Shown here: positions 18,359 through 26,442 of the stretch, piece after piece
Layout: each line of letters opens with the position of its first letter
Position numbering within the stretch: the first letter of the stretch is position 1
Assembly: GCF_900188155.1 (NCBI RefSeq)
Contig: NZ_FZOG01000001.1
Coordinates: 1 to 64,000 of the forward strand
From: Pseudomonas segetis
GTDB lineage: Bacteria; Pseudomonadota; Gammaproteobacteria; Pseudomonadales; Pseudomonadaceae
Direction: 5' to 3'
Length of the DNA: 64,000 nt
Notes under the pieces: model-generated
Seen by the model: the letters and a program-made list of their open reading frames with translations, nothing else
What the model was told of the DNA's origin: nothing
Databases searched by the model: none
Program-made: the position numbers and the translations under genes

Positions 18359-19003
18359 ATGAGTGATTTACAGCACCTCTTCGACAACAACGAACGGTGG
18401 GCTCAGGCAATCACTCAACGCGATCCAGAATTTTTTGCCAAGCTGGCGCGTCAGCAAACGCCGGAATACTTGTGGATTGGTTGCTCCGATGCGCGCGTGC
18501 CTGCCAACGAGATTGTCGGCATGTTGCCTGGTGACCTGTTTGTTCACCGCAACGTTGCCAATGTGGTGCTTCATACCGATATGAATTGCCTGTCGGTGAT
18601 CCAATACGCCGTCGAAGTACTAAAGGTCAAACATATCCTGGTCACCGGCCATTACGGTTGTGGCGGGGTGCGTGCGGCCATGCAACACCGGCAGTACGGC
18701 TTGATTGACGGTTGGTTGCGTACTATTCGTGATCTGTATTACGAGCACTATAAAGACCTCGAAAAGCTGCCCAATGAAGAAGATCGGGTAGACCGCCTGT
18801 GTGAGCTCAATGTCATGCAGCAAGTCGCTAGCGTCAGCCATACGACCATAGTGCAGAACGCCTGGCACCGCGGCCAGTCGTTGTCGGTACATGGCTGTAT
18901 CTACGGTATCAAGGACGGACGCTGGAAAGACCTGAATGTAACGGTCGAGGGGATTGATCAATTGCCTTCGCAATACCGGTTGCGCCCGATCGATCAAAAC
19001 TGA
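18359..19003 (+). CDS. Beta-class carbonic anhydrase
   Basis: This 214-residue enzyme interconverts CO2 and bicarbonate in the cytoplasm. Zinc ligands are seen in WIGCSDARVPAN (Cys, with the Asp-Arg dyad) and in VTGHYGCGGV (His and Cys). FVHRNVAN is also a family motif. ATG 18359 is preceded by TTGGAG at a good distance, which decides the start over the in-frame GTG at 18350. It matches the gene at the same place in P. aeruginosa (PA4676). Five bases separate it from the transporter gene. Confidence 0.95.
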   Translation: MSDLQHLFDNNERWAQAITQRDPEFFAKLARQQTPEYLWIGCSDARVPANEIVGMLPGDLFVHRNVANVVLHTDMNCLSVIQYAVEVLKVKHILVTGHYGCGGVRAAMQHRQYGLIDGWLRTIRDLYYEHYKDLEKLPNEEDRVDRLCELNVMQQVASVSHTTIVQNAWHRGQSLSVHGCIYGIKDGRWKDLNVTVEGIDQLPSQYRLRPIDQN

Positions 19004-19008
19004 CCGTT

Positions 19009-19944
19009 ATGAAAAACTCTCGTACATGGGCCATGCTCGGCCTATTGCTCGCTATCCTGTGCTGGTCGGGCAATGCACTGGTCGCTCGAGCCGTTCACGA
19101 TGACATTTCGCCATTTGCCTTGGCGTTCTGGCGCTGGAGCCTTGCCTGCGTGCTGCTCCTGCCGTTCGTGATAGCACCCTTGCGTCGGCATGTTGCCGAC
19201 TTGAAACGTGCTGGCTGGCGCTTGCTGGTGCTCTCTGCCAGCGGTATCAGCGCGTACAACTCACTGCTCTACAGCGCGGCGCAAAGCACCGTAGCGATCA
19301 ATATCACTTTGGTCAGCACCTGTTTGCCATTGGTTACTTTTATCGGTGGTGGATTACTGCTTGGCGAGTGGCCAGCGCGACGTGCCTGGCTAGGCATGCT
19401 TATCGCGGCCATAGGCTTGGTGATTTTAATTACCCAGGGCAGTTGGGCCACCCTGACGGCAATGTCGTTCAATCGTGGCGACTTGATCATGTTGCTGGCC
19501 GTGACGGACTGGGCCTTGTATTCCTTGTTGCTGAGGCGTTGGGCCAGGTTCTTGCAGCCTATCCCTCCGTTGGCACTGCTGGGTGTACTAATGCTGCTGG
19601 GTGTGCCGATGATCCTGCCGTTTTACCTGTTCGAACTGGCCCAGGGCGCCCAAGCCAATGTCAGCGCTACGACATTGGGAGCCATTGTCTACACTGCGTT
19701 GTTTGCCTCCCTGCTTGCCTACCTTGCCTGGAACCATGGCATTCGTGTCGTCGGTGCCGCAAAAGCAGCGCTGACAAGCTATCTAATGCCAGTGTTCACG
19801 GCGATTCTGGGATGGCTGCTGCTAGGCGAAGGCTTGTTGGCCTATCATTGGATTGGTGGCGGCTTGATCTTCAGCGGCCTGCTACTGGCCACCCAGATGA
19901 AAGCCAGTAATGCGCCAACGGCCGAGGCCAGGGCGATCGATTAG
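19009..19944 (+). CDS. EamA/DMT-family transporter
   Basis: This 311-residue inner-membrane protein has about ten hydrophobic helices in two EamA repeats (first about residues 8-140, second 155-300). The second ends in AKAALTSYLMPVFTAILGWLLLGE, which is strongly typical of the family. Substrate cannot be told from sequence; these are usually metabolite or amino-acid exporters. It probably shares an mRNA with the carbonic anhydrase gene just upstream. Confidence 0.88.
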   Translation: MKNSRTWAMLGLLLAILCWSGNALVARAVHDDISPFALAFWRWSLACVLLLPFVIAPLRRHVADLKRAGWRLLVLSASGISAYNSLLYSAAQSTVAINITLVSTCLPLVTFIGGGLLLGEWPARRAWLGMLIAAIGLVILITQGSWATLTAMSFNRGDLIMLLAVTDWALYSLLLRRWARFLQPIPPLALLGVLMLLGVPMILPFYLFELAQGAQANVSATTLGAIVYTALFASLLAYLAWNHGIRVVGAAKAALTSYLMPVFTAILGWLLLGEGLLAYHWIGGGLIFSGLLLATQMKASNAPTAEARAID

Positions 19945-20147
19945 CTCGGGATCTGTAATTGCAGGCCGCTGGTTGCCAGCTTCAGCCATAGCATCGCAGC
20001 AATAAAACCGAGCACGCTCAGCGCCGTGTACCCGGCCACAATCCCCAGTGCTATCTGCTTCCAAAGCCCCGCGTAGGTAGCGTTGTTCCTCACTGGATAA
20101 TGCTCGATGTCACGCTCGGCTCGCAGGTTGCCCAGGTTGTTGCTCAT
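19941..20147 (-). CDS. Small membrane protein, unknown function
   Basis: This 68-residue protein has a polar N terminus (MSNNLGNLRAERDIEHYP) and two close hydrophobic segments (about residues 30-60). The start at 20147 is preceded by TGTGGAG at a proper distance. Its stop overlaps the end of the convergent transporter gene. It resembles small conserved Pseudomonas membrane proteins without a known role. Confidence 0.6.
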   Translation of the reverse strand: MSNNLGNLRAERDIEHYPVRNNATYAGLWKQIALGIVAGYTALSVLGFIAAMLWLKLATSGLQLQIPS

Positions 20148-20353
20148 TGCATGGCTCCACAGATTAAGCACACTGAGCTAAATGCCAGAGCACGGTAATC
20201 ACTGTTAAATTGGTTGCTGATTATGAGGCCGTTCGGCGGTGTGGCGTAAGCTGAAATCACAGCGTCGCTGTATTATTTTTCGCCGGGTTTAGGCGTGACA
20301 GGCATCTGCATAGCGCAGCACACAACACAGAGTCATTCATGAGGAGTACCACC

Positions 20354-20842
20354 ATGCACAGCGCTTCACTCCAGGACACAGCCGCACCAGAAGGCATCTG
20401 CTACGGCTGCGGCAGTAGCAATCCGCATGGCCTGCAGATCAAAAGCCACTGGCATGAAGACAAGGTGCACGTCGTGGCTGAGTACCTGCCTGATGACAAA
20501 TATACCGGCTGGCCTGAACTGGTATACGGCGGCTTGATCGCCATGCTGGTGGATTGCCATTCGAATTGGACTGCAATGGCCTACCATTTTCGGGCAGAAG
20601 GTCGAGAAGTCGGCAGCCTGCCGCGCATTGACTGCGTCACGGGTAATCTCGGGATAAAGTTTATCAAGCCAACACCAATGGGCGTACCGCTCACCCTGCG
20701 CGCTAAAGTTGAAGGCGAAGTAGGACGCAAGAGCCGGGTTATCTGCGAGGTTTACGCAGGCGATGTACTCACCGCAATTGGCGATTCAATATTCGTACGT
20801 GTCGACACGGCCCAGCTAAGCGCTGCGGCGCATGGGCGATAA
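20354..20842 (+). CDS. PaaI/hotdog-fold thioesterase family protein
   Basis: This 162-residue hotdog-fold protein is probably an acyl-CoA thioesterase. It has an N-terminal Cys pair and the motif CYGCGSSNPHGLQ, typical of one branch of the family, and YGGLIAMLVDCHSNWTA in the catalytic helix. GAGGAG directly before ATG 20354 fixes the start; the upstream ATG at 20339 overlaps that ribosome site. Substrate unknown. A terminator follows 40 bases downstream. Confidence 0.85.
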   Translation: MHSASLQDTAAPEGICYGCGSSNPHGLQIKSHWHEDKVHVVAEYLPDDKYTGWPELVYGGLIAMLVDCHSNWTAMAYHFRAEGREVGSLPRIDCVTGNLGIKFIKPTPMGVPLTLRAKVEGEVGRKSRVICEVYAGDVLTAIGDSIFVRVDTAQLSAAAHGR

Positions 20843-20882
20843 CACGAGCTCGTACCAAGAGCGCTCTAACGCGCATACAAAA

Positions 20883-20909
20883 AAGGGCTTACCTTTCGGT
20901 AAACCCTTG
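20883..20909 (+). terminator. Terminator after the thioesterase gene
   Basis: The stem AAGGGCTTACC / GGTAAACCCTT with a four-base loop is preceded by an A-run and followed by GTTTTGTTT. It fits a rho-independent terminator at the left border of the integrated element. Confidence 0.8.
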
Positions 20910-20990
20910 TTTTGTTTGGGGACGCAGTCACCGGCTTTGGCGCTGTAACTAACTGTTTTTAATGGTATTTGTTCCGTCTGTATTTTTTAG

Positions 20991-21010
20991 GGATACACGT
21001 AGGGATACAC
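20991..21010 (+). promoter_or_regulatory. Left-end tandem GGATACAC repeats (probable integrase arm sites)
   Basis: GGATACAC occurs at 20991-20998 and 21003-21010, 12 bases apart. The same octamer with the same 12-base spacing and orientation lies at 36586 and 36598, just upstream of the integrase gene. I infer that both are integrase arm-binding sites marking the two ends of the element. Confidence 0.6.
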
Positions 21011-21137
21011 GGTGCCGGTTGCTGTACCCATAAATGGCCATATTTTGAGCACTCCACCAGGTTGGAACTGGTCAGCCTGATCACATGACTTGCATGGGCT
21101 GACTTATTAAAGACGGACATTCCTGCAGACATTGCAG

Positions 21138-21299
21138 CTAAGCATTCGTTGCTTCTTGAGGGTAGATAGGTCGCCCCATTCGGCTGTTGTAGAACGCGGC
21201 TAAAGCCTCATCCGATGCTTTTTTAAGCGCTGGGAGTTCGCGATTCAGGCGTTCAATCTCGTTTTGACGCTGTTTGATTTGCTTGCGATATTCGTTCAT
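21138..21299 (-). CDS. Small coiled-coil protein of the element
   Basis: This 53-residue protein is very charged and helical in its first half (MNEYRKQIKQRQNEIERLNR). It ends with YNSRMGRPIYPQEATNA. A good ribosome site TTTGGAG lies 8 bases before the ATG. It follows the DUF927 gene on the same strand after 25 bases and is probably co-transcribed. Function unknown. Confidence 0.6.
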   Translation of the reverse strand: MNEYRKQIKQRQNEIERLNRELPALKKASDEALAAFYNSRMGRPIYPQEATNA

Positions 21300-21324
21300 T
21301 TTGATGCTCCAAATTAAATAAGGG

Positions 21325-22401
21325 TTATTGGTCTGGGCGGGCTAGAGCCGTAGCCAGTTCTCCTGCAGCCGCAACCAGGGCAAATCGGGCAGCGGCGCGG
21401 TGTGCTTGGCCGCTAGCGCTGGCCGGTAGTGCTTCGGAGGCGAACCGCTCAACGGTCTGCCTTAACATGGCTGTGTACCCCAGCAATTGACCGGGCTCAC
21501 ACAGGGCAGTCAGGAAGGCGAGTAAGGGTGTTCCATAAAACTTTTTGACCCTTGCTTGCAGCGCATCTGAAAGCGCTGCACCGCCTTCAAAGCCGTGCAA
21601 GGTGTCGAACAACCCAAAGCCTTGGCCAGCGTCCGCATGCATGGCTAGCATGCGGATCTCCATACCGGCTTTAAGCTCCCGCCCAGCTTCGGCCATGGTT
21701 TCGGCTAAGGTCTTTTCACCGCTCGACACAAACAACAGCCGCCACTCTTGCACTGGCTTACCTGCTTGCCCTCGGTCATTGGCGCGAGCTTTCCCGGTGC
21801 CGTTGCCCAGCATGTACACCGTTTCGCCAACAATACGCGGGTCGCACTGGCTGATTTCATCGAGCACTAACAGGCCGTCTGAGTGCGCAGATGCAATCGA
21901 TTCCAAGGCGTTGTCGGTGCTACGCCATGAGCGCTCAAAGGCGGGCGGGCCATACACCGAACACGCCACCCGCCCTGTGGTGCTCTTACCGCTTGAGCTG
22001 ATTCCGTGAAAGTGAAAACCACCTGATTCATGGCCAAGCAAATGCAGTAATGGCCCCGCGAACGCCGTGCTGGCTGCAAAGGCGAGGCGGTGATTGTCAA
22101 TGCATAGCGCACCGATTTGCTGTTGCCATTGTTCCAGTGTGCCCGCTTGGCTAATCGGTGGTAGCGCTGCACCTGCCTCATAAAAATGCAGGTGCTCATT
22201 GCTGCTACCTATCTGTCTGTCAGGGAGCAGATAGGCGTCACCGTGCCAGCCCAAACGACTGACCAAACGGGCGCGCTCTGTGCTGTCATAGCCTTGCAAA
22301 TAGCTCTGCAAATCATTGCGCGAGTTACGTGCGGCGCGGGCAGGCGCGAGTCGCAGGCCCATGTTGACCAGTGGCCCGAGTACTTCCTTATTCATCGGCA
22401 A
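21325..22401 (-). pseudogene. DUF927 helicase-like C-terminal part of a broken primase/helicase gene
   Basis: This 358-residue frame covers the C-terminal DUF927 ATPase of P4/ICE-type replication proteins. Walker A is GISSSGKSTT (about residues 133-142) and Walker B is LLVLDEIS. Family members known to me are longer and begin with a CHC2 zinc domain and a Toprim domain. Here the CHC2 part lies upstream as a separate frame (about 23100-23635), and the middle is replaced by an unrelated insert. The in-frame ATG at 22401 may still allow a truncated ATPase to be made, so loss of function is inferred, not certain. Confidence 0.75.
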
Positions 22402-23084
22402 AAAGTAGAATCGAGAACAACCAGCAAGAAATTAAACGCTTACTCCAACTCGCCGAGTGGGAGGAAGGGTCAAAGCAGGCACCCACTGTAGTCAAAACAG
22501 CCCGCAAAGCTCTCGATGCAGCCAATGCGGAGATAAAAGCACTCGAAATCAAACAGACCAAAGTCTCCGAGAAACTTGAAGCTTTGCAGGAAAGCCAAAG
22601 CAATGAACTCGCACAGGCGAAGGCTAAAGAGAAAAAAGCAGCTGCTCAGTATGCTGCTGCGCTAGCGGCTGGTGACGAACCAGAGGAGACCCGCACCAAA
22701 GGTGTACTCCGTGCGGTGAGCGAAGCGCTTGAGTCATTCAAACGGGGGAACTCAGGGACGACCGCAGTAATACAAGCCCTGAACACTGAGCTGGAAACGA
22801 TAGCGGAGCGTATTGAGCTGGCCAAGCAAGAGGCCAAAAAGGCCCGTCACAATATGCTGGAAGCCGCTCGTTACCTCTGGGCAGCGCGACTGGAAAAGGC
22901 CGTCCATGAACTAACTCAGATTGCCGCTCATGTGAACGCAACTGAGAAGGCGTTAGGCTGGGGTCGCTCGATGGGAGACATTTGCCTACCGATATTGAGC
23001 GCTACAGGAACACGATGGCTTAGAGAACGTGCCGTGCGAGAAATCAGTGCAGAGCTCAGCATCGAACAATTAATCGCTGCATAG
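22371..23084 (+). CDS. Coiled-coil protein on the insert within the primase gene (perhaps N-terminally truncated)
   Basis: This 237-codon frame, opposite in strand to its surroundings, encodes a highly helical protein. About residues 15-180 are a Lys/Glu/Ala-rich coiled coil (KALDAANAEIKALE). The C terminus is more globular (YLWAARLEKAVHELTQIAAH). The GTG opening the frame lies in the antisense of the DUF927 gene. No ATG with a ribosome site is seen near the insert border, so the real N terminus may have been cut off. I do not recognise the family. No transposase or terminal repeats accompany it. Confidence 0.5.
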   Translation: MARVLPYSSAKSRIENNQQEIKRLLQLAEWEEGSKQAPTVVKTARKALDAANAEIKALEIKQTKVSEKLEALQESQSNELAQAKAKEKKAAAQYAAALAAGDEPEETRTKGVLRAVSEALESFKRGNSGTTAVIQALNTELETIAERIELAKQEAKKARHNMLEAARYLWAARLEKAVHELTQIAAHVNATEKALGWGRSMGDICLPILSATGTRWLRERAVREISAELSIEQLIAA

Positions 23085-23635
23085 GACCCAGTGCACCGCT
23101 CACTGATGTCGGGCGGAGTACCGTTTTCATCCGGCCCCAGGTCGAAGCGATACAGCACAAACAGCGGACGGGATTCAGCGTCTTTATAGACCCACACCTT
23201 TGACGGTTTACCGTGCTGGCGATGCTTGAGTGGACACTTGCCCATCGCTTCATCGGGTACGGGCTGCACCGGCACCCATTCCGGTGTTTTGGCCTGTTTC
23301 GCAACAGGTGCAGGCTCGCTGCTTGCGGTGACATTTAGGAAGTCAGCCAGCTTGTTACAGGCTTCGATATCCGTGCCGCCGTCGAGGTAGCGCACCAGGT
23401 CAATTAGATCGCCGCCTTTGTCTCCGGTAGCGAAGTCCGACCATGTGCCTTTAGCCAGGTTAACTTTGAATGAGCCTGCATGTTTGTCTGCGCGCAAAGG
23501 GTTGGGTGCGGTGTATTCCCGGTTGTTGTCTACACGCTTGCCACCGGGCAACCAATGCGCCAACACTCGATCAATTGAGCGCAATGCCGCCGCCTTTACT
23601 TCTGCGAAGCTTGGGCGCTTTTTAGAGGCAGTCAT
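22928..23635 (-). pseudogene. CHC2-type primase N-terminal fragment
   Basis: About the first 180 residues match the N-terminal part of phage/ICE primases fused to DUF927: YTAPNPLRADKHAGSFKVN and WSDFATGDKGGDLIDLVRYL. The Cys ligands of the CHC2 zinc finger are not evident. After GPDENGTPPDIS the frame runs into antisense of the inserted plus-strand gene, so the last about 55 residues are not native. The Toprim domain that should follow is missing. ATG 23635 overlaps the DUF3077 gene by 4 bases. Confidence 0.7.
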
Positions 23636-23904
23636 TGGCTGGCCTCCTTGCGAAGCGCGCCCGATACGCAGGCATCAATCAAGCCTTTGGCCAATTCGTT
23701 CAGGTACTGAATGGCATATGCATCCACCGGCTCAGCGTTGCCATCGCCGATGGATGCACTGAGGCTATTTACGCAGGCAAGAAGGCAGGAAGCATGCTCA
23801 AGCGCATCAGTAATCGGCACGCCCTCATTAACCGACAGCAAGCCGCCTGTAGGCAGTTTGCAGAAAAGTTCTTGGCGAGTGGTCACAACTGAAAGCGAAC
23901 TCAT
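23632..23904 (-). CDS. DUF3077-family protein
   Basis: This 90-residue helical protein has the family pattern: a central segment with paired Cys (ASCLLACVNSL) and a C-terminal YLNELAKGLIDAC. Such proteins are frequent next to primase genes in Pseudomonas integrative elements; function unknown. Four-base overlaps on both sides show it is part of a tight minus-strand operon running into the primase fragment. Confidence 0.7.
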   Translation of the reverse strand: MSSLSVVTTRQELFCKLPTGGLLSVNEGVPITDALEHASCLLACVNSLSASIGDGNAEPVDAYAIQYLNELAKGLIDACVSGALRKEASQ

Positions 23905-24137
23905 GATTGCACCTCACCGTTCAAAGCGGAGGCTTCAATGCGCAGTTGCTCAGCATCAACGTCCAGCATGTTTGCCCAGTCTTCGGCGATGTAGCGTCCG
24001 GCGCGGGCAACGGCTGCTGCGTTGACTTGATCCAGTTTTGGAATCGCCGAGAACAGCCCGGTCAAAATGGCCAGCGCGTCACTGGCTCCAGTGAGTTCAG
24101 ACTCGCAGTCTTGAAGTGTTTTGAGGTGCGGATTCAT
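23901..24137 (-). CDS. Hypothetical protein of the element
   Basis: This 78-residue, mostly helical, acidic protein (for example YIAEDWANMLDVDAEQL) has no recognised domain. It overlaps both neighbours by 4 bases, which is the main evidence that it is a real gene. Confidence 0.6.
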   Translation of the reverse strand: MNPHLKTLQDCESELTGASDALAILTGLFSAIPKLDQVNAAAVARAGRYIAEDWANMLDVDAEQLRIEASALNGEVQS

Positions 24138-24613
24138 TGCGCACCCCCTTTGGTTTCCAGGGCGCGAGTACGGCGCATGGCTTCGTTGTAGCGGGCGAGG
24201 CGAACGGAAAGTGAAGAGTCAGCGTGTAGCGCGGAAATGGCGCGGGCTTTTAATGAGGCGATATGTTGCTGAATTGGAGGCGGATTGAGGGCGTGCAAAT
24301 GCTTCATAAGTGGTGCTCCTACTGTTGTGGAGCTGCCACGAACCGTCGCCAAACGATTATGGGTGGCAGCTGTGCGCAGGTTGGCGAACCGGGACAGTAG
24401 GCACCCGGCATACCCGAAGGTATCCCACGCACAGCCGCCATAACACGTAGCTGCGGGCACAAAAAAAGCGCCTGCTGCTGGATATGGGGCGCTTGTGCGC
24501 CTACTGATGTTCGGGTCGCCAAACCCGGTCGCTGAATTTGCAGCGACCTTGGCAGAGTAGCTCGATGATTTGATCTGTGCAAGTCGAACTTGCTGGATGG
24601 AAATACTAGGCAT
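24134..24613 (-). CDS. Ash / Icd-like family protein
   Basis: This 159-codon frame has the typical feature of phage P4-type Ash / 'host cell division inhibitor Icd-like' proteins: AATCYGGCAWDTFGYAG followed by LSRFANLRTAATHNRLATVRG. An internal ATG at 24307 with a GGAG ribosome site would give a 57-residue protein (MKHLHALNPPPIQ), and that shorter product may be the main one. The unusual composition of the first 100 codons suggests this segment is also a regulatory RNA region, as in P4 immunity. Family by recognition; function inferred. Confidence 0.55.
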   Translation of the reverse strand: MPSISIQQVRLAQIKSSSYSAKVAANSATGFGDPNISRRTSAPYPAAGAFFVPAATCYGGCAWDTFGYAGCLLSRFANLRTAATHNRLATVRGSSTTVGAPLMKHLHALNPPPIQQHIASLKARAISALHADSSLSVRLARYNEAMRRTRALETKGGAQ

Positions 24614-24664
24614 AAAATGGCCTCGCAGTTTGGCTTCTCGGGGTTGCTGAGCTGCTTTGACATG

Positions 24665-24692
24665 ACGCCTACGGTTAACCGTGGGCGTTTTT
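24665..24692 (+). terminator. Hairpin with T-run inside the element's control region
   Basis: The stem ACGCCTACGG / CCGTGGGCGT with a TTAA loop is followed by TTTTTG on the plus strand. No plus-strand gene ends here, so it may end a short plus-strand transcript or, as in P4-like immunity regions, a small RNA. It sits directly after the stop of the 113-residue minus-strand gene. Confidence 0.45.
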
Positions 24693-24695
24693 GTT

Positions 24696-25037
24696 TCAGT
24701 GCAGAGTTGGAGGGCTGCGCTCTAGCGATAGCCAACCTAAGTACTCACCCTTTTTTGCTCGGCGCTCGAACTCAGCCAGTGCCTCACTGGCAAGTAGAAG
24801 ACTGGGTATCAGTTGGCTTGCATCAGTGACGGTGGCATCGACTGGCGGCTCAATCGCCAGCATTGTCCAAGTACCGCCAGGCCAAATTACGAACATTACC
24901 TGAGCACCTTCTGCCAGCGCCTTGTCACGCATAGCAATCAGGGCTGTTCGACCGCGCCGCTGAATCTCACTTAGCTCCGGGAGCGACAAAGCTTCAGGGC
25001 TATCAAGCATGGTGTGGGGTAGAAAGATCGGCATCAT
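24696..25037 (-). CDS. Hypothetical protein of the element
   Basis: This 113-residue protein starts MMPIFLPHT. The start at 25037 overlaps the stop of the upstream AlpA-like gene (GCATGATG), which decides it over the longer frame. It contains a beta-rich middle (GAQVMFVIWPGGTWTMLAIEPP). No family recognised. Small proteins like this commonly follow AlpA regulators in P4-like elements. Confidence 0.6.
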   Translation of the reverse strand: MMPIFLPHTMLDSPEALSLPELSEIQRRGRTALIAMRDKALAEGAQVMFVIWPGGTWTMLAIEPPVDATVTDASQLIPSLLLASEALAEFERRAKKGEYLGWLSLERSPPTLH

Positions 25038-25288
25038 GCGGCCACCTTGTCCCGGGCAGCGATTCGTGAACGCACCCATTCCTGAACCTCACTCAGAACC
25101 CACGCCACTGGCGCACCTCGGGCGGTGCTGTCACTCAGCTTTACGGGAAGTGGGAAGCCGCTTTCTCGCTGACTCATCAGCTTATAAATGGTCGGGCGTG
25201 CCAGGCCGACAATGGCCACAACTTCATTGATGCGTATCAGGCTTGTTGAAGGGTCAAGCTGACCAGCAGAGAGGCGAGCAGTCGTCAT
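25034..25288 (-). CDS. AlpA-family transcriptional regulator / excisionase-like
   Basis: This 84-residue winged-helix protein has the AlpA pattern: LIRINEVVAIVGLARPTIYKLM (helix-turn-helix, about residues 17-38), FPLPVKLS, then VAWVLSEVQEWVRSR. AlpA proteins activate integrase expression or excision in P4-like elements. It overlaps the upstream HTH gene by 4 bases. Confidence 0.85.
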   Translation of the reverse strand: MTTARLSAGQLDPSTSLIRINEVVAIVGLARPTIYKLMSQRESGFPLPVKLSDSTARGAPVAWVLSEVQEWVRSRIAARDKVAA

Positions 25289-25524
25289 GCTTGGTCTCCT
25301 GTTATCTGGCGGGTATGCGTTTCTAACCAGGCAGAGACATCGCTTTTACGGTAACGAACGCGAGAACCGCATTTAATCCACGCAGGCCCACCACGGCGCG
25401 AACAACGCCAGGCATCAAGCGTGCGAGGTGATAAGCCAAGAGCCGCAGCTGCTTGGGCTGTGGTCATAAGAACGTCGCTAAAAGGAGGAGCAATAGCGCC
25501 GGTTTGCAGGGGCTGAATGGTCAT
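25285..25524 (-). CDS. MerR-type helix-turn-helix DNA-binding protein (excisionase-like)
   Basis: This 79-residue protein has TTAQAAAALGLSPRTLDAWRCSRRGGPAWIKCGSRVRYRKSDVSAWL, the usual HTH_17/AlpA-like recognition module of element-borne regulators. It is the first gene of the minus-strand operon that runs down to the DUF927 gene and probably controls excision or the operon itself. Confidence 0.82.
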   Translation of the reverse strand: MTIQPLQTGAIAPPFSDVLMTTAQAAAALGLSPRTLDAWRCSRRGGPAWIKCGSRVRYRKSDVSAWLETHTRQITGDQA

Positions 25525-25918
25525 AGCTAATTACCTGTACTAGTTGAGACAGGCATAGGCTAAGGGTGGTCAGGGAAATGACCGGCCGTTCATTTCCCTG
25601 TTATTTTCAAGAATTTTTAATGGCATTAATTTGCCAGTTCAGCCATAAAGAATGGAGGGAAGGGCGCAGGTGAAATGCGCAAGGACTAGGGAAAAGGAAA
25701 TCTACTAGTGGGCAGTCGTTGCAGACCGAAAACTATTGCAGGCATGCTTATAGGCGCTGCAATAACTGTGATAACTTAGTGGATGTTATTTTCTTGATCT
25801 TTATGCTATCTCTTGATATATAGCGTTTGGTTAAGGGGCGGGCTTTAGCTCGGTCCGGCGTGTGCTACGAGTGATTTGAGTATTTACCATAAGCCGAGCA
25901 CTCTATTACATATAGGTT
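25525..25918. other. Non-coding control region upstream of the HTH genes
   Basis: No gene is seen in these 394 bases. The base composition turns AT-rich to the right, marking the border between the element's replication/control genes and its cargo. The promoter of the HTH operon is presumably close to 25530-25620 (TATTTTCAAGAATTTTTAATGG), but I could not place it firmly. Confidence 0.45.
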
Positions 25919-26307
25919 TTACATAAAGTATTTTTTACCCAAATCATAAGTGATATCGAAGCTAGAAAAAATTTCCTGGCCCCTTTTACACCACTCTAAG
26001 AAAATTTCAGATAAATCCTGAGTGATTGGCTTCTGAAACATTTTAGTTAGTAAGTGGTGAGTAAGTTCGGAGTTTGACTCGAGGTAAAAATCACCTGCAC
26101 TGGTCATGTCGTACGGACTTTCAGGCATGGATTATATATTTTTTTGAATATCATTCTTTTGATGTTAGCTTTCACTCCACCTTGAACAAGAGCTTCTATA
26201 TATTCTGGTGCTGTGAAGTCTGTGAAATAATTATCAGTTTCGACCCAGCAGTGGAATGCTTCTGGACTACTATAGATGTTACCGTTTTCTTCATCTGTAA
26301 ATGACAA
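25919..26307 (-). pseudogene. Small unknown gene, probably broken by a frameshift
   Basis: Two short minus-strand frames, 26307-26104 (67 codons) and 26128-25919 (69 codons), overlap by 25 bases and sit in different frames. Both have similar acidic, aromatic composition (EAFHCWVETDNYFTDF and SAGDFYLESNSELTHH), suggesting halves of one protein of about 130 residues. A run of seven A lies just before the junction. They could also be two overlapping small genes. No family recognised. Confidence 0.35.
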
Positions 26308-26442
26308 TGTATTGCCGTGCTTACTTGCTTGATCACTTCGTCCTTAAATTCTTCAAGGTAACGCTGGTTGCTTATGGTTCATCTTACTGAGCCTTATTAT
26401 GAGGCTTGGAGGTCTCTAGTGAATCCTGCGCTATTCAGAGTT

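Noticed and set aside
20910..20935. A possible copy of the tRNA-Met 3' end at the left border (TTTGGGGACGCAG)
   Set aside because: It matches the tRNA only in TTGG and ACGCAG with different spacing, so it does not qualify as an att duplication.
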